DNA of 64,000 nt from Pseudomonas asturiensis (GCF_900143095.1 NZ_FRDA01000011.1:1-64000), one strand, 5' to 3'; numbered from the stretch's first letter, positions 7,609 through 16,988 are shown. The notes: generated by a model from the letters alone, not told the origin. Numbers and translations: made by a program.

Positions 7609-7953
7609 ATGGCCACTAACCGCTCCCGCCGTCTGCGCAAAAAACTGTGTGTAGACGAGTTCCAGGAATTGGGGTTCGAACTTAACCTGGGCTTCAAGGA
7701 AGATCTGGCTGACGAGGCAATCGATGCATTCCTCGACGCGTTCCTGACTGAAGCGATGGACGCAAACGGGCTCGACTACGTCGGTGGCGATGACTACGGT
7801 CTGGTCTGCCTGGCCGAACGTGGCTCGGTCACTGAAGAACACCGCCGCATCGTTGAAGCCTGGCTCAAAGGCCGCGACGAAGTGGAAAGCGTCGAAGTCA
7901 GCCCGCTGCTGGACGCCTGGTACCCTGAAAAGCCGATCAATCAGGCTGCCTGA
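7609..7953 (+). CDS. yggL: YggL family 50S ribosome-associated protein
   Basis: The product has 114 residues with a basic N-terminus (NRSRRLRKKLCVDEFQELGF) followed by an acidic body, matching the YggL/DUF469 family. The E. coli member was reported to bind the 50S subunit. AGAGG precedes ATG 7609. A strong terminator follows at 7981. It is a single-gene unit, in the chromosomal backbone just outside the prophage junction. Confidence in the family is high; the cellular role is only partly known. Confidence 0.85.
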   Translation: MATNRSRRLRKKLCVDEFQELGFELNLGFKEDLADEAIDAFLDAFLTEAMDANGLDYVGGDDYGLVCLAERGSVTEEHRRIVEAWLKGRDEVESVEVSPLLDAWYPEKPINQAA

Positions 7954-7980
7954 TACCTTGAAAGCGCACTGATGTTCGGT

Positions 7981-8012
7981 AGGGCCATCCTCTGTGATGG
8001 CCCTATTTTTTT
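7981..8012 (+). terminator. Intrinsic terminator of yggL
   Basis: AGGGCCATC and GATGGCCCT form a 9-bp stem with a 6-base loop followed by a run of T. It lies 28 bases after the yggL stop. Confidence 0.9.
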
Positions 8013-8427
8013 GCGCCACGCCTGCCTTGAAGACTGTCGCCTCTCCTCCAGGACCGGCATCGCTTGAAGATGACCTGTCAGATGCTTGAAAAAATAGCGT
8101 TTTCCTGACGCCTGCCCCATCACATGCCGGCCCTGCTTGGGGCATAATGCCGCACGCCTGGGCGCAGCGGGGTGCAGAACAACGCCACCTGCGCAGCCTT
8201 AGCGTGTTCGCACGTTCATTTTTGCGTGCTCGACTATTCGTTTTTTGACGTTCGCTGCTTTCACTTTTTCACAGGTTTTGATTTTTCACGGGTTTTGAAT
8301 TTTCACTATAGTTACGCCACGGCAGTTACCCGCGCCATTCAAGTTACCCAATAGTCAGCGACTGGTTACCGAGGGCATTCATCCACGCTCTCATTTTTGT
8401 TTCCCCTTATGCAGTAGGGTTTTATTC
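8013..8427. other. Intergenic region upstream of dacB
   Basis: About 410 bases. The second half is AT-rich and contains an imperfect tandem repeat of TTTTTCACGGGTTTTGA type (about 8264-8306). No gene, RNA gene or clear promoter could be assigned; it presumably holds the dacB promoter. Confidence 0.4.
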
Positions 8428-9897
8428 ATGATCAAGCCGTTCCGCTCTCTTCTGATCGCTACATTGCTCGTTCCCATGGCCTTTACCGTCAACGCGGCCG
8501 TCATCAACACCACACTGTCCCCCAAGGTTCAACAGGCCCTCAAGGCCAGCAAACTCGGTGATGATGCATTGTCGCTGGTCATGCTGCCGCTCAATGGTCC
8601 AGGCACGCCGACTGTGTTCAATGCCGACGTGTCGGTGAACCCGGCGTCCACCATGAAGCTGATCACCACCTACGCGGCACTGGAAATCCTTGGCCCCACC
8701 CACCAGTGGAAAACCGAATTCTTCACCGATGGCACCCTGAGCAACGGCGTACTGCGCGGCAACCTGTACCTCAAGGGCGGGGGCGACCCCAAGCTGAACA
8801 TGGAAAAGCTCTGGCTGCTGATGCGCGACCTGCGTGCCAATGGCGTACAGCAGGTCACCGGTGATCTGGTGCTGGATCGCAGCCACTTCGTGCAACCGCA
8901 ATTGCCGGTCTTCAACGATGACGGCAACGACGACAACAAGCCGTTTCTGGTCAAACCGGATTCGCTGATGGTCAACCTCAAGGCCCTGCGCTTTGTCACC
9001 CGCAACGACGACGGCCGCATCCTGGTCTCGGTCGAGCCGCCCATCGCCACGATTCAGGTCGACAATCAGGTCAAGGCTGTCGCGTCCAAACAGTGCACGG
9101 GCGATGTGCGTTACAACCCGGTGAACCAGCCTGACGGCAGCGTCAAGGTGACGGTGACCGGTCAATTGGGCAACGGCTGCAACTCCCAGACTTACCTGTC
9201 GCTGCTGGACCATCCGACCTACGCAGCGGGTGCCGTACGCGCCATCTGGCAGGAGCTGGGCGGCACCATCCAGGGCAAGGACCGTGTCGATGTCGTGCCG
9301 GGCAACGCCAAGCTGCTGGCCAAGGCGTTTTCGCCGGACCTGGTAGAAGTCATTCGCGACATCAACAAGTACAGCAACAACACCATGGCGCAGCAGCTGT
9401 TTCTCAGCCTGGGCGAGGAGTTTCGCAGTGACGCCGACGGCGATGACGCAAAAGCCGCACAGCGAGTGATTCGCGGCTGGCTGGCGAAAAAAGGCATCAC
9501 GGCGCCGCATCTGGTGATGGAGAACGGTTCAGGTCTGTCTCGCGCCGAACGTGTCAGCGCTCGTGAGATGGCAGTCATTCTGCAAGCGGCATGGCGCAGC
9601 CCGTATGCCGCAGAATTCATGAGTTCCATGCCATTGGCGGGGCTGGACGGCACCATGCGAAAACGCCTGAAACGCACCCCGCTGCTGGGCGAGGCACACA
9701 TCAAGACCGGCACACTCAATACCGTACGCGCCATTGCAGGCTTCAGCCGCGACAGTAACGGTAATACCTGGGCTGTCGTGGCGATTCTCAATGATCCACG
9801 CCCGTTCGGTGCATCCTCGGTGCTCGACGAGGTGCTGGTCGATCTCTACCGTCAGCCCAAGCTGGGCAATACCACGGTGTCGATCCAGCAGCCCTGA
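8428..9897 (+). CDS. dacB: D-alanyl-D-alanine carboxypeptidase/endopeptidase (PBP4 type)
   Basis: This periplasmic penicillin-binding protein removes terminal D-Ala and cuts peptide cross-links in murein. A signal peptide covers about residues 1-23 (ends VNA-A). The three active-site motifs of class C PBPs are present: S74-T-M-K77, SNN near residue 316 and KTG near residue 430. Length 489 is normal for DacB. The start at 8428 gives a proper signal peptide. It stands alone, convergent with the diguanylate cyclase gene downstream. Confidence 0.93.
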   Translation: MIKPFRSLLIATLLVPMAFTVNAAVINTTLSPKVQQALKASKLGDDALSLVMLPLNGPGTPTVFNADVSVNPASTMKLITTYAALEILGPTHQWKTEFFTDGTLSNGVLRGNLYLKGGGDPKLNMEKLWLLMRDLRANGVQQVTGDLVLDRSHFVQPQLPVFNDDGNDDNKPFLVKPDSLMVNLKALRFVTRNDDGRILVSVEPPIATIQVDNQVKAVASKQCTGDVRYNPVNQPDGSVKVTVTGQLGNGCNSQTYLSLLDHPTYAAGAVRAIWQELGGTIQGKDRVDVVPGNAKLLAKAFSPDLVEVIRDINKYSNNTMAQQLFLSLGEEFRSDADGDDAKAAQRVIRGWLAKKGITAPHLVMENGSGLSRAERVSAREMAVILQAAWRSPYAAEFMSSMPLAGLDGTMRKRLKRTPLLGEAHIKTGTLNTVRAIAGFSRDSNGNTWAVVAILNDPRPFGASSVLDEVLVDLYRQPKLGNTTVSIQQP

Positions 9898-9989
9898 CAC
9901 CACCTGGCCCGGGCTCTGTGCGTAAAGTCAGCAAGCCCAGCCACTTTTACCCCTAGAGCCTTCGACAAAGAGCAGCGGCCTGACTCCGA

Positions 9990-12362
9990 TCAGGCCTGCT
10001 CCGGCTCTACCTTGTCACGGCCCGACTGCTTGGCCGCGTATACGCCGGAATCGGCGCGCTGCAGCATTGCGTCGACGCCCTCGCCTTCCCGCCAACTGGC
10101 AATTCCGAAGCTCGCAGTCACCCGGCCCACACCCTTGATATCAGCACGGCTCAACTCGTCACGCAGGCTCAGCGCCAATTGATAGGCATGGCTGCCTTGT
10201 GTTCCGGGGCACAGCACCATGAACTCTTCGCCACCCAACCTGCAAAAAACGTCATCGGTGCGCAGGCGCTGAGTAATTCGCTGCGAGATCGCCTTGAGCA
10301 CCAGATCCCCCACACCATGCCCGAAGCGGTCATTGATACGTTTGAAATGGTCGATATCGAGCATGATGATCGACAGGTCTCCGCCGTGCCTGTCGATACG
10401 TTTGAGCTCGGCCTGCAACCGATCCTGGAAATAACGCCGATTGAAGGCTCCAGTCAGCACATCGGTCACCGATAGTGCTCGCAGCTCCTGCTCGACCCGC
10501 TTGAGGTCCGAGATGTCGGACACAAACCCATGCCACAACACAGCACCGCCCTCCAACTGTTCAGGCGTCGAGGCGGCGCGTAGCCAGCGCAAGCCTTTGC
10601 GGGGCAATTCCACGCGATATTCTTCGCTCCAGGGCGTCAGTTGTTGAGCGCTGGGAATGATCGAACTCTTGATTCTGATCAGGTCCATCGGATGAATACG
10701 GCGCATCAGGATTTCAGCGTCGACCAGTAACTGCGCCTCGTCCAGCTCGAACAACTCGCACATGCCAACGCTGACGTACCTGAAACGCGATTGGCCATCG
10801 GCATCCAGCTGGTACTGATAAATGCCGCCAGGCACTTGCGAGCCCAGCTTTTTCAGCAGTTGTCCCTTGGCTTCCAGTGCGTCATGCACACGCCGATGCT
10901 CGGTCATGTCCGTACACACGGCGAGGCAGCCGGTCCAGTGCCCCTGATCGTCACGCATCGCCGTGACCAGCATGCTGACCACCAGCGTCGTGCCATCACG
11001 GCGTTGAAAGGTCAGCTCGCGTGCCGAATGGCTTCCGTCATGCGCGGCCGCCGACAGCATGTCCTGCAACAGCCAAGCGTCGCTGTCGGCATTGGCATCT
11101 GTCAGTGCCGATTGCTGAAAATCCTTGAGCGTGAACCGGCCCAGCACCTCTTCGTCCGAGTAGCCGAGCATTCTCTGGGCGCCCACATTGAACGTGCTGA
11201 TGACGCCACTCAGGTCAGTGGCAATGATCGCCACCTCAGTCGCGGCATTCAACACATTGCGCAACTGGCCATTGGCGACCCGCAGTTGCTGTTCGCGAAC
11301 ACGCAGCTCGCGCGTGCGCTGGTCCACCCGCAGAAGCGCTCGCTGACGCTGACCGATGAGGCTATAGAGCAGCGCACTGAGCATCAGACTCAATAAGCCG
11401 CCGAGCCAGAGGATGTTGTCAGTGGTCATCCGGTTACTTTGCTGGAACAGCTCGGAGGGCCGTACTTCCATCAGATAATCCCGGTCACCGAAGCTCAGCA
11501 CGGTACTCTGATAAAGGTCGTCGGCAATGCCGGCGACAGGCGACTGGTAAACCTGTTCCGGGGTCGGCTGCGCACTCAGGTCAGTGAGCGTGATTGCCAG
11601 ATTGTCCCGCTCAGCAGGACCGACGCTCATCAACTGGGCAAGACTGATGATCGCCGTCAGCATGCCTCTGAGTGCCGACGGCTGATCGGGTGAGCGATCA
11701 GCGGAAAACACAGGGGCTACCAACAGTATGCCCTGGCTGTCCGAAGGATCGAGCGCCAGCAGTTTGATGCGCGGCGTCGCAACGATGTGATCGAGCTGGC
11801 GTGCCCGGTCCAGCGCAAGACGTCGTATCGGCTCAGAATAAATGTCGAAACCCAACGGCGGCGGGATCTTGCTCAGCGAATCGATATACAGGACCGGGAA
11901 GTATTCGGCACGCTCGCCTGCGATGGTCAACTGGCCCTGCTCATCAAGCTCACGAATGGAAAACGCCGGTAATCCACGATTGCGCATCGACTGCTCGAAC
12001 GCAGCACGCTCGGCCCGAGTCACCCTGGGATTCCAGGCATACGCCTGCGTGCCCATCAGCAACGGTGTTACGAAACCGTCGTATTCGGCCTGGTCGACCT
12101 GCTTGGAGAAAAGAAAGAAACGGCGGACGGTGTCCAGCCTGCTGACCTGACGGTCAAGACGCTCCTGAATGCGGCTGAAACGCTCGCTGGCCAGGATGTC
12201 GAAACGCTGACGCAACTGGAGTTGGTAGAGGTCATGGTCAGCCAGCGCCAGCATGAGCGTCAGTGCGGCACCGACCACAAACGTCAGAACCGCAACCAGC
12301 CACGCTGAAACCTGCTCGCTGATGAAGCCCAGCACCCTGAGCCTGAACCGTTTCGCCGCCAT
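9990..12362 (-). CDS. Membrane diguanylate cyclase with CHASE, two PAS and GGDEF domains
   Basis: This protein makes cyclic di-GMP from two GTP. The order is: N-terminal membrane segment (about 18-40), a periplasmic CHASE-like sensor (about 60-300), a second membrane segment (about 315-340), a coiled linker, two PAS/PAC modules (about 365-490 and 500-620), and a C-terminal GGDEF domain. The active site reads RLGGEEFMVL and an RTDD inhibitory I-site lies exactly five residues before GGEEF, so product feedback is expected. The ligand of the CHASE domain is unknown. Single-gene unit transcribed towards dacB. Confidence 0.93.
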   Translation of the reverse strand: MAAKRFRLRVLGFISEQVSAWLVAVLTFVVGAALTLMLALADHDLYQLQLRQRFDILASERFSRIQERLDRQVSRLDTVRRFFLFSKQVDQAEYDGFVTPLLMGTQAYAWNPRVTRAERAAFEQSMRNRGLPAFSIRELDEQGQLTIAGERAEYFPVLYIDSLSKIPPPLGFDIYSEPIRRLALDRARQLDHIVATPRIKLLALDPSDSQGILLVAPVFSADRSPDQPSALRGMLTAIISLAQLMSVGPAERDNLAITLTDLSAQPTPEQVYQSPVAGIADDLYQSTVLSFGDRDYLMEVRPSELFQQSNRMTTDNILWLGGLLSLMLSALLYSLIGQRQRALLRVDQRTRELRVREQQLRVANGQLRNVLNAATEVAIIATDLSGVISTFNVGAQRMLGYSDEEVLGRFTLKDFQQSALTDANADSDAWLLQDMLSAAAHDGSHSARELTFQRRDGTTLVVSMLVTAMRDDQGHWTGCLAVCTDMTEHRRVHDALEAKGQLLKKLGSQVPGGIYQYQLDADGQSRFRYVSVGMCELFELDEAQLLVDAEILMRRIHPMDLIRIKSSIIPSAQQLTPWSEEYRVELPRKGLRWLRAASTPEQLEGGAVLWHGFVSDISDLKRVEQELRALSVTDVLTGAFNRRYFQDRLQAELKRIDRHGGDLSIIMLDIDHFKRINDRFGHGVGDLVLKAISQRITQRLRTDDVFCRLGGEEFMVLCPGTQGSHAYQLALSLRDELSRADIKGVGRVTASFGIASWREGEGVDAMLQRADSGVYAAKQSGRDKVEPEQA

Positions 12363-12500
12363 AAACGCAACTCATGACGCCAACAGGGTGTTGCGCCACG
12401 CTGGCTGTGCTTTGTTTATAGCTATTCGCCAGTAATTTGCCTAGTGGGTGATGAACGAACCTGCGTACTCAGTGCGCAGATTCGTTGTTCACACCCTGCA

Positions 12501-14756
12501 TCACGCGCGCGCAGTGATCTTCCAGGCCCGGTGAATCTTGCTGTTGCGGGCAAAATCCTGGTCGATGGTCTGGGCGGTGATCTCCTCCACGGCATAACGC
12601 TGGCCCAGGTTTTCGTCGAGCACAAACTTGCGGAAGTTGTTGGAGAAATACAGCACGCCGCCCGGTGCCAGACGCGCCATGGCCAGGTCGATCAACTCGA
12701 CCTGATCACGCTGCACGTCGAACACGCCTTCCATGCGCTTGGAGTTGGAGAACGTCGGCGGATCGATGAAGATCAGGTCGTACTCTTCACGACAAGCCTG
12801 CAGCCAGACCGTGACGTCGCTTTGCTCCAGACGGTTCTTGTCGGAGAAACCATTAAGCGACAGGTTGCGACGCGCCCAGTCCAGGTACGTGCGCGACAGG
12901 TCGACGCTGGTGGTGCTGCGCGCGCCACCCTTGGCCGCGTGAACGCTAGCGGTCGCGGTATAGGCAAACAGGTTGAGGAAGCGCTTGCCGGCGGCCTCGC
13001 GCTGGATGCGCATGCGCATCGGGCGGTGATCGAGGAACAGCCCGGTGTCCAGGTAATCGGTCAGGTTGACCAGCAGCTTGACGCCACCTTCGCTGACTTC
13101 CAGAAACTGACCCTGTGCGCTCTGACGTTCGTACTGGCGAGTACCGCTCTGACGCTCGCGACGCTTGATCACCACGCGGCTCTTGTCGATGTTCAGCGCC
13201 TGAGGAATGGCCGCCAGCGCGTCGAACAGACGGGCCGAGGCTTTCTCCGGGTCGATGGACTTGGGCGCAGCATATTCCTGCACATGCACCCAGTCGTGAT
13301 ACAGATCGATGGCCATCGAGTACTCGGGCATGTCGGCGTCGTACACGCGATAGCAGTCGATACCCTCGCGGCGCACCCACTTGCCCATCAGCTTGAGGTT
13401 CTTCTGCAGGCGGTTGGCAAACATCTGCCCGCCTTCGCTCAAGCGCGCCTGCTCGACCACCACGGGAGCCGGCTTGATCGGGTTGCCGTTCTTGTTGAAT
13501 TTCTTCTCGACTTCAACCTCGGCCTCGACCGGGGTTTCGCGCTCGATCTGACGTTGTTCCGGGGTGCGGCGCTCGCCGGTGACGAACTGATCCGGCAGCA
13601 CCTTGATCAGCAGCAGCTTGCAGGGCAGCGCGCCGTTCCAGAACGAATACTGCTTGTGGCTGCGAATGCCCATGCGCTTGCCCAGGTCCGGCGCACCGGT
13701 GAACACCGCGGCTTCCCAGTTCAGGCACGACTGACGCAGACGCTCGCCCAGATTCTGGTAGAGATACAGCAGGCTGGCTTCGTCGCCCAGACGCTCGCCG
13801 TACGGCGGGTTGCAGATGACCAGACCTTTCTGATTCTGATCCGGCCGCGGCTCGAAGGTCGCGACTTCGCCTTGATAAACCTTGATCCAGTCGCTCAGCC
13901 CTGCGCGCTCGATGTTGTTGCGCGCAGGCTGAATCAGACGCGGGTCGGCTTCATAGCCGCGAATCCACAGAGGCGGCCTGGCAAGGCCAGCCTCGGCACG
14001 CGCCAGCGCCTCGTCGTGCAGCTTGCGCCACAGGGCCGGGACGTGACCCAGCCAGGCAGAGAACCCCCAGCGCTCACGCTTGATGTTCGGTGCAATGTCG
14101 GCAGCAATCAGGCCGGCCTCGACCAGGAAGGTGCCCACGCCGCACATGGGGTCGGCCAGCGCGCCGCCTTCAGCAGCGATGCGCGGCCAGCCGGCCCGTA
14201 CGAGGATGGCCGCAGCAAGGTTTTCTTTCAGGGGAGCAGCACCCTGCTGCAAACGATAGCCACGCTGGTGCAGGCTATGGCCGGACAGGTCCAGCGACAG
14301 AATCGCTTCACCGCGATCCAGGCGCAGGTGCACGCGCAGATCGGGGTTGATCTTGTCCACCGACGGGCGCTCCCCGTCAGGCGTGCGCAGCTTGTCGACA
14401 ATCGCATCCTTGACCTTCAGCGCACCGAAGTGGGTATTGTCGATGCCCGAACCGTGGCCGCTGAATTCCACGGCAATGGTGCCGTCCGATTCGAGATGGT
14501 CATGCCATTCAACGTCGAGAACGCCGTGGTACAAATCTTCGGCGTCCTTCATCGGGAAGCGTTTGAGCACCAGCAACACGCGGTTGGCAAGACGGGACCA
14601 CAGGCACAGCCGGTAAGCGGTCTCCATGTCGGCCGAGCCGCGAATCGCCGAGGTGTGTTCGCGGGTGTCCTCAAGGCCGAGTGCCGTGGCCTCTTCAGCC
14701 AGCAGTCCTTCAAGACCTTTGGGGCAAGTGAGGAAAAGTTCGTAGCGATCCGACAT
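12501..14756 (-). CDS. rlmKL: Bifunctional 23S rRNA methyltransferase RlmK/RlmL
   Basis: The fused enzyme makes m2G2445 (N-terminal RlmL half) and m7G2069 (C-terminal RlmK half) in 23S rRNA. An N-terminal THUMP RNA-binding region covers about residues 45-155. The RlmL methylase has DPMCGVGTFLVEA and NPPYGERLGDE. The RlmK half has NLFAYTATASVHAA and IDPPTFSNSK. The start MSDRYELFLTCPKGLE at 14756 matches the family; the upstream in-frame extension does not. Product 751 residues, a little longer than in E. coli because of a charged linker near 400-440. Single-gene unit. Confidence 0.95.
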   Translation of the reverse strand: MSDRYELFLTCPKGLEGLLAEEATALGLEDTREHTSAIRGSADMETAYRLCLWSRLANRVLLVLKRFPMKDAEDLYHGVLDVEWHDHLESDGTIAVEFSGHGSGIDNTHFGALKVKDAIVDKLRTPDGERPSVDKINPDLRVHLRLDRGEAILSLDLSGHSLHQRGYRLQQGAAPLKENLAAAILVRAGWPRIAAEGGALADPMCGVGTFLVEAGLIAADIAPNIKRERWGFSAWLGHVPALWRKLHDEALARAEAGLARPPLWIRGYEADPRLIQPARNNIERAGLSDWIKVYQGEVATFEPRPDQNQKGLVICNPPYGERLGDEASLLYLYQNLGERLRQSCLNWEAAVFTGAPDLGKRMGIRSHKQYSFWNGALPCKLLLIKVLPDQFVTGERRTPEQRQIERETPVEAEVEVEKKFNKNGNPIKPAPVVVEQARLSEGGQMFANRLQKNLKLMGKWVRREGIDCYRVYDADMPEYSMAIDLYHDWVHVQEYAAPKSIDPEKASARLFDALAAIPQALNIDKSRVVIKRRERQSGTRQYERQSAQGQFLEVSEGGVKLLVNLTDYLDTGLFLDHRPMRMRIQREAAGKRFLNLFAYTATASVHAAKGGARSTTSVDLSRTYLDWARRNLSLNGFSDKNRLEQSDVTVWLQACREEYDLIFIDPPTFSNSKRMEGVFDVQRDQVELIDLAMARLAPGGVLYFSNNFRKFVLDENLGQRYAVEEITAQTIDQDFARNSKIHRAWKITARA

Positions 14757-15233
14757 GTGTATTCCAGGGCCTGAGCCGTCAGCGGCGGGCAACGCATTGC
14801 CCGACCAGATTTTAAACAGGCGCCTTTCTTGGAGTACGCCTGCGTGGCACGTCAAATGTGCCGGTCCGCTGCATCAACCTGCCGTGTGATCAGGGCAGTG
14901 TCGGTGCGGCAGTTTTCAATACATCATCTTCTTCACATAGCTTCCCTATATGAAGAACGAACATTCAACCCGACGAAGTGGGAAACAAAAAGTCACATCT
15001 CGACCCTTCGTCGAATTTGCACTTAAAGCATTCAGCCATCACCTGCACCTGAGACGCGCTCTCAGTTCGGCCTGAAACGCCCGCGTCAAAAGGCTTACGT
15101 CAAAAATCGGTAGTGAAACCCGACCTTGCTTATCACTCGACAGACCTAAATGTGACGTGCTTATGACAAAACGGTCATTCACAGCGTCCGGCGCTTTGGT
15201 TAGAAATCACCTCAGGTCATCTCCGCAACGGAT
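14757..15233. other. Intergenic region between rlmKL and the rmf leader
   Basis: About 480 bases separating the divergent rlmKL and rmf. No ORF with family resemblance was found. It holds the rlmKL promoter side and upstream control region of rmf. An AT-rich patch lies around 14915-15030. Confidence 0.4.
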
Positions 15234-15344
15234 TTGACACAAAGGCCCGCGACGCCGGCAGCGGGCACCAACGGCAGATCTTTCTGCCCGACCTCACCAT
15301 GAGGTCTCAGGGATATAACAGTCAACAGACGAGGGCAATACCCT
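15234..15344 (+). promoter_or_regulatory. Promoter-like box and three tandem hairpins in the rmf leader
   Basis: A TTGACA box lies at 15234-15239. Three adjacent inverted repeats follow: GCCCGC/GCGGGC (15245-15266), GGCAG/CTGCC around a 6-base loop (15273-15288), and GACCTCA/TGAGGTC around CCA (15290-15306). None is followed by a T run, so they are not simple terminators. They lie 40 to 100 bases before the rmf start and could form a structured 5' leader. No matching -10 box was certain. Confidence 0.45.
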
Positions 15345-15560
15345 ATGAGAAGACTTAAGCGTGATCCGTTGGAAAGAGCATTTTTACGCGGATATCAATA
15401 CGGCGTTCATGGTAAATCCCGTGAGCTTTGCCCTTTTACTCTACCGTCAGTACGCCAGGCATGGATCAATGGTTGGCGAGAAGGACGCGGCGACAACTGG
15501 GACGGTATGACCGGCACTGCGGGAATCCACAGACTCAACGAACTTCACGCGGTCGGATAA
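15345..15560 (+). CDS. rmf: Ribosome modulation factor
   Basis: RMF binds 70S ribosomes in stationary phase and turns them into inactive dimers (hibernation). The 71-residue basic protein starts MRRLKRDPLERAFLRGYQYG and has the conserved W(I/L)NGWREGRGDNWDG segment, matching the RMF family along its whole length. GAGGG precedes ATG 15345. A strong terminator follows at 15669. A long leader with three hairpins precedes it, suggesting post-transcriptional control, since the gene is strongly growth-phase regulated in relatives. Confidence 0.95.
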   Translation: MRRLKRDPLERAFLRGYQYGVHGKSRELCPFTLPSVRQAWINGWREGRGDNWDGMTGTAGIHRLNELHAVG

Positions 15561-15668
15561 GGCGCTTCTGGAGATACAGGCCCCGACCAGTCCATCATCA
15601 AGGCTATATTGACTGACCATCTACACCCACACCATGCACGCCCCATCCGGGCGGCGGGCCAAAAGCCC

Positions 15669-15695
15669 AGGGGCTCTTCAGGAGCCCCTTTTTTT
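15669..15695 (+). terminator. Intrinsic terminator between rmf and pyrD
   Basis: AGGGGCTC and GAGCCCCT form an 8-bp stem with a 5-base loop followed by seven T. It sits between convergent genes and stops rmf transcripts. Confidence 0.88.
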
Positions 15696-15704
15696 ACCTG
15701 AGTT

Positions 15705-16736
15705 TTATCCCCGCTCGCGTGGCATCGCCGCAATCGCGTCCACCGACTCACGGATCAATGCCGGCCCTTTGTAAATGAAGCCGGAGTAGATCTGTACCAG
15801 ACTCGCACCCGCCGCGATCTTCTCTGCGGCGTGACGCCCTTCGGTGATACCGCCCGCCGCGATGATCGGCATGCGCCCTGCCAACTCGCCCGCCAGTATC
15901 TTCACGGTGTGGGTGCTCTTCTCGCGCACCGGAGCACCCGACAGACCGCCCGCCTCGTCCGCATGCGGCAGCCCTTCGACGCCTTCGCGGCCAAGGGTGG
16001 TATTGGTCGCGATGACCGCATCCATGCCGGACTCGATCAGCGCAGCGGCGACCAGCACGGTTTCTTCATCGGTCATGTCCGGGGCGATCTTGATGGCCAG
16101 TGGCACACGCTTGCCATGGCGCTGCGTAAGTTCCTGCTGGCGCAGGCTCAGCGCCTCAAGCAACTGCTTGAGCGAATCGCCGAATTGCAGGCTGCGCAGG
16201 CCTGGTGTGTTCGGCGAACTGACGTTGACCGTCACGTAGCTGGCATGGTCGTAGACCTTGTCCAGGCAAATCAGGTAATCATCCACCGCACGCTCGACGG
16301 GCGTGTCGAAATTCTTGCCGATGTTGATGCCCAGAATGCCGCTGTATTTCGCGGCCTGCACTCGGCTGACCAGATTGTCGACGCCCAGGTTGTTGAAGCC
16401 CATCCGGTTGATGATCGCTTCTGCCTGAGGCAAGCGAAAGATCCGTGGTTTGGGGTTGCCTGGCTGAGGACGCGGCGTGACCGTGCCGATCTCTACAAAG
16501 CCGAAACCCAATTGAGCGAATCCGTCGATGGCCGCGCCATTCTTGTCCAGGCCTGCTGCCAGTCCCACCGGATTGGGAAACTCAAGCCCCATCACGTTGA
16601 CCGGCACCTTCGCCGGTGCCTTGCTCAACAGGCCATTGAGGCCCAACCGCCCGCCGGCACCAATCAGGTCCAGCGAGAGGTCATGGGAGGTTTCCGGGGA
16701 AAGTTTGAACAGTAACTGGCGGGCCAGGTTATACAT
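15705..16736 (-). CDS. pyrD: Dihydroorotate dehydrogenase (quinone), class 2
   Basis: This flavoenzyme oxidises dihydroorotate to orotate in pyrimidine synthesis and passes electrons to the membrane quinone pool. The N-terminal amphipathic helix (MYNLARQLLFKL) is the membrane-binding extension of class 2 enzymes. The FMN and substrate motifs are visible: GLAAGLDKNG, EIGTVTPRPQPGNPKPR, and NVSSPNTPGLR, which carries the catalytic Ser of class 2. Start at 16736 is chosen for the family N-terminus; longer in-frame starts are not conserved. Product 343 residues, normal length. Confidence 0.95.
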   Translation of the reverse strand: MYNLARQLLFKLSPETSHDLSLDLIGAGGRLGLNGLLSKAPAKVPVNVMGLEFPNPVGLAAGLDKNGAAIDGFAQLGFGFVEIGTVTPRPQPGNPKPRIFRLPQAEAIINRMGFNNLGVDNLVSRVQAAKYSGILGINIGKNFDTPVERAVDDYLICLDKVYDHASYVTVNVSSPNTPGLRSLQFGDSLKQLLEALSLRQQELTQRHGKRVPLAIKIAPDMTDEETVLVAAALIESGMDAVIATNTTLGREGVEGLPHADEAGGLSGAPVREKSTHTVKILAGELAGRMPIIAAGGITEGRHAAEKIAAGASLVQIYSGFIYKGPALIRESVDAIAAMPRERG

Positions 16737-16844
16737 GGGCGGGCTAGGCTCGTGAGAAGCTGAATTCAGGGCCGCGATTATAGCCGTGTGGAGGGCCCGC
16801 ACGCGAGGCATGCGAAAAACTTGTTACCCTGACCCGTCGAGCAC

Positions 16845-16860
16845 TGGCATATGCCTTGCT
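16845..16860 (+). promoter_or_regulatory. Sigma-54 (-24/-12) promoter of nasST
   Basis: The sequence TGGCATATGCCTTGCT has GG and GC separated by exactly 10 bases, matching the sigma-54 consensus TGGCAC-N5-TTGCT at most positions. It predicts a transcript start near 16871. The first hairpin of the leader begins only about 10 bases later, as in the other two nas leaders of this window. An NtrC-dependent activation is inferred. Confidence 0.75.
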
Positions 16861-16879
16861 TCAACCCATTATCGGCACG

Positions 16880-16961
16880 CGTTCCAACGAAGGAGCGGTG
16901 CCCGGACAACGGCGTCGCTCCAGCCCTTGCATCGTGCAACGGGCTGGGCGACGCTTTTTTT
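16880..16961 (+). promoter_or_regulatory. ANTAR-type leader and transcription attenuator of nasST
   Basis: Near the 5' end of the predicted transcript is a hairpin, CGTTCC/GGAGCG (16880-16897), with the hexaloop AACGAA. A at loop position 1 and G at position 4 are the hallmark of RNAs bound by ANTAR proteins such as NasT. It is followed by a strong intrinsic terminator at 16912-16961: GCGTCGC and CCAGCCC pair with GGGCTGG and GCGACGC, then seven T. I could not find a clear second hexaloop. The layout implies that NasT controls its own operon by antitermination. Confidence 0.7.
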
Positions 16962-16988
16962 CTGGATGTCCCTGATGAAGCACGCGGT

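Noticed and set aside
12444..14774. Very long open frame on the plus strand (776 codons) opposite rlmKL; similar long frames opposite nasC (25756-27720), dacB (8422-9510) and the 7TM gene (46778-48214)
   Set aside because: They mirror real genes with clear domain motifs on the other strand. High GC at third positions removes stop codons from the antisense frame; the translations show no family motifs and odd His/Gln/Arg-rich composition.
16851..16988. In-frame extension of nasS beginning at ATG 16851
   Set aside because: This ATG lies within the sigma-54 promoter element and the frame runs through the leader hairpin and terminator. The family N-terminus begins at 16989.
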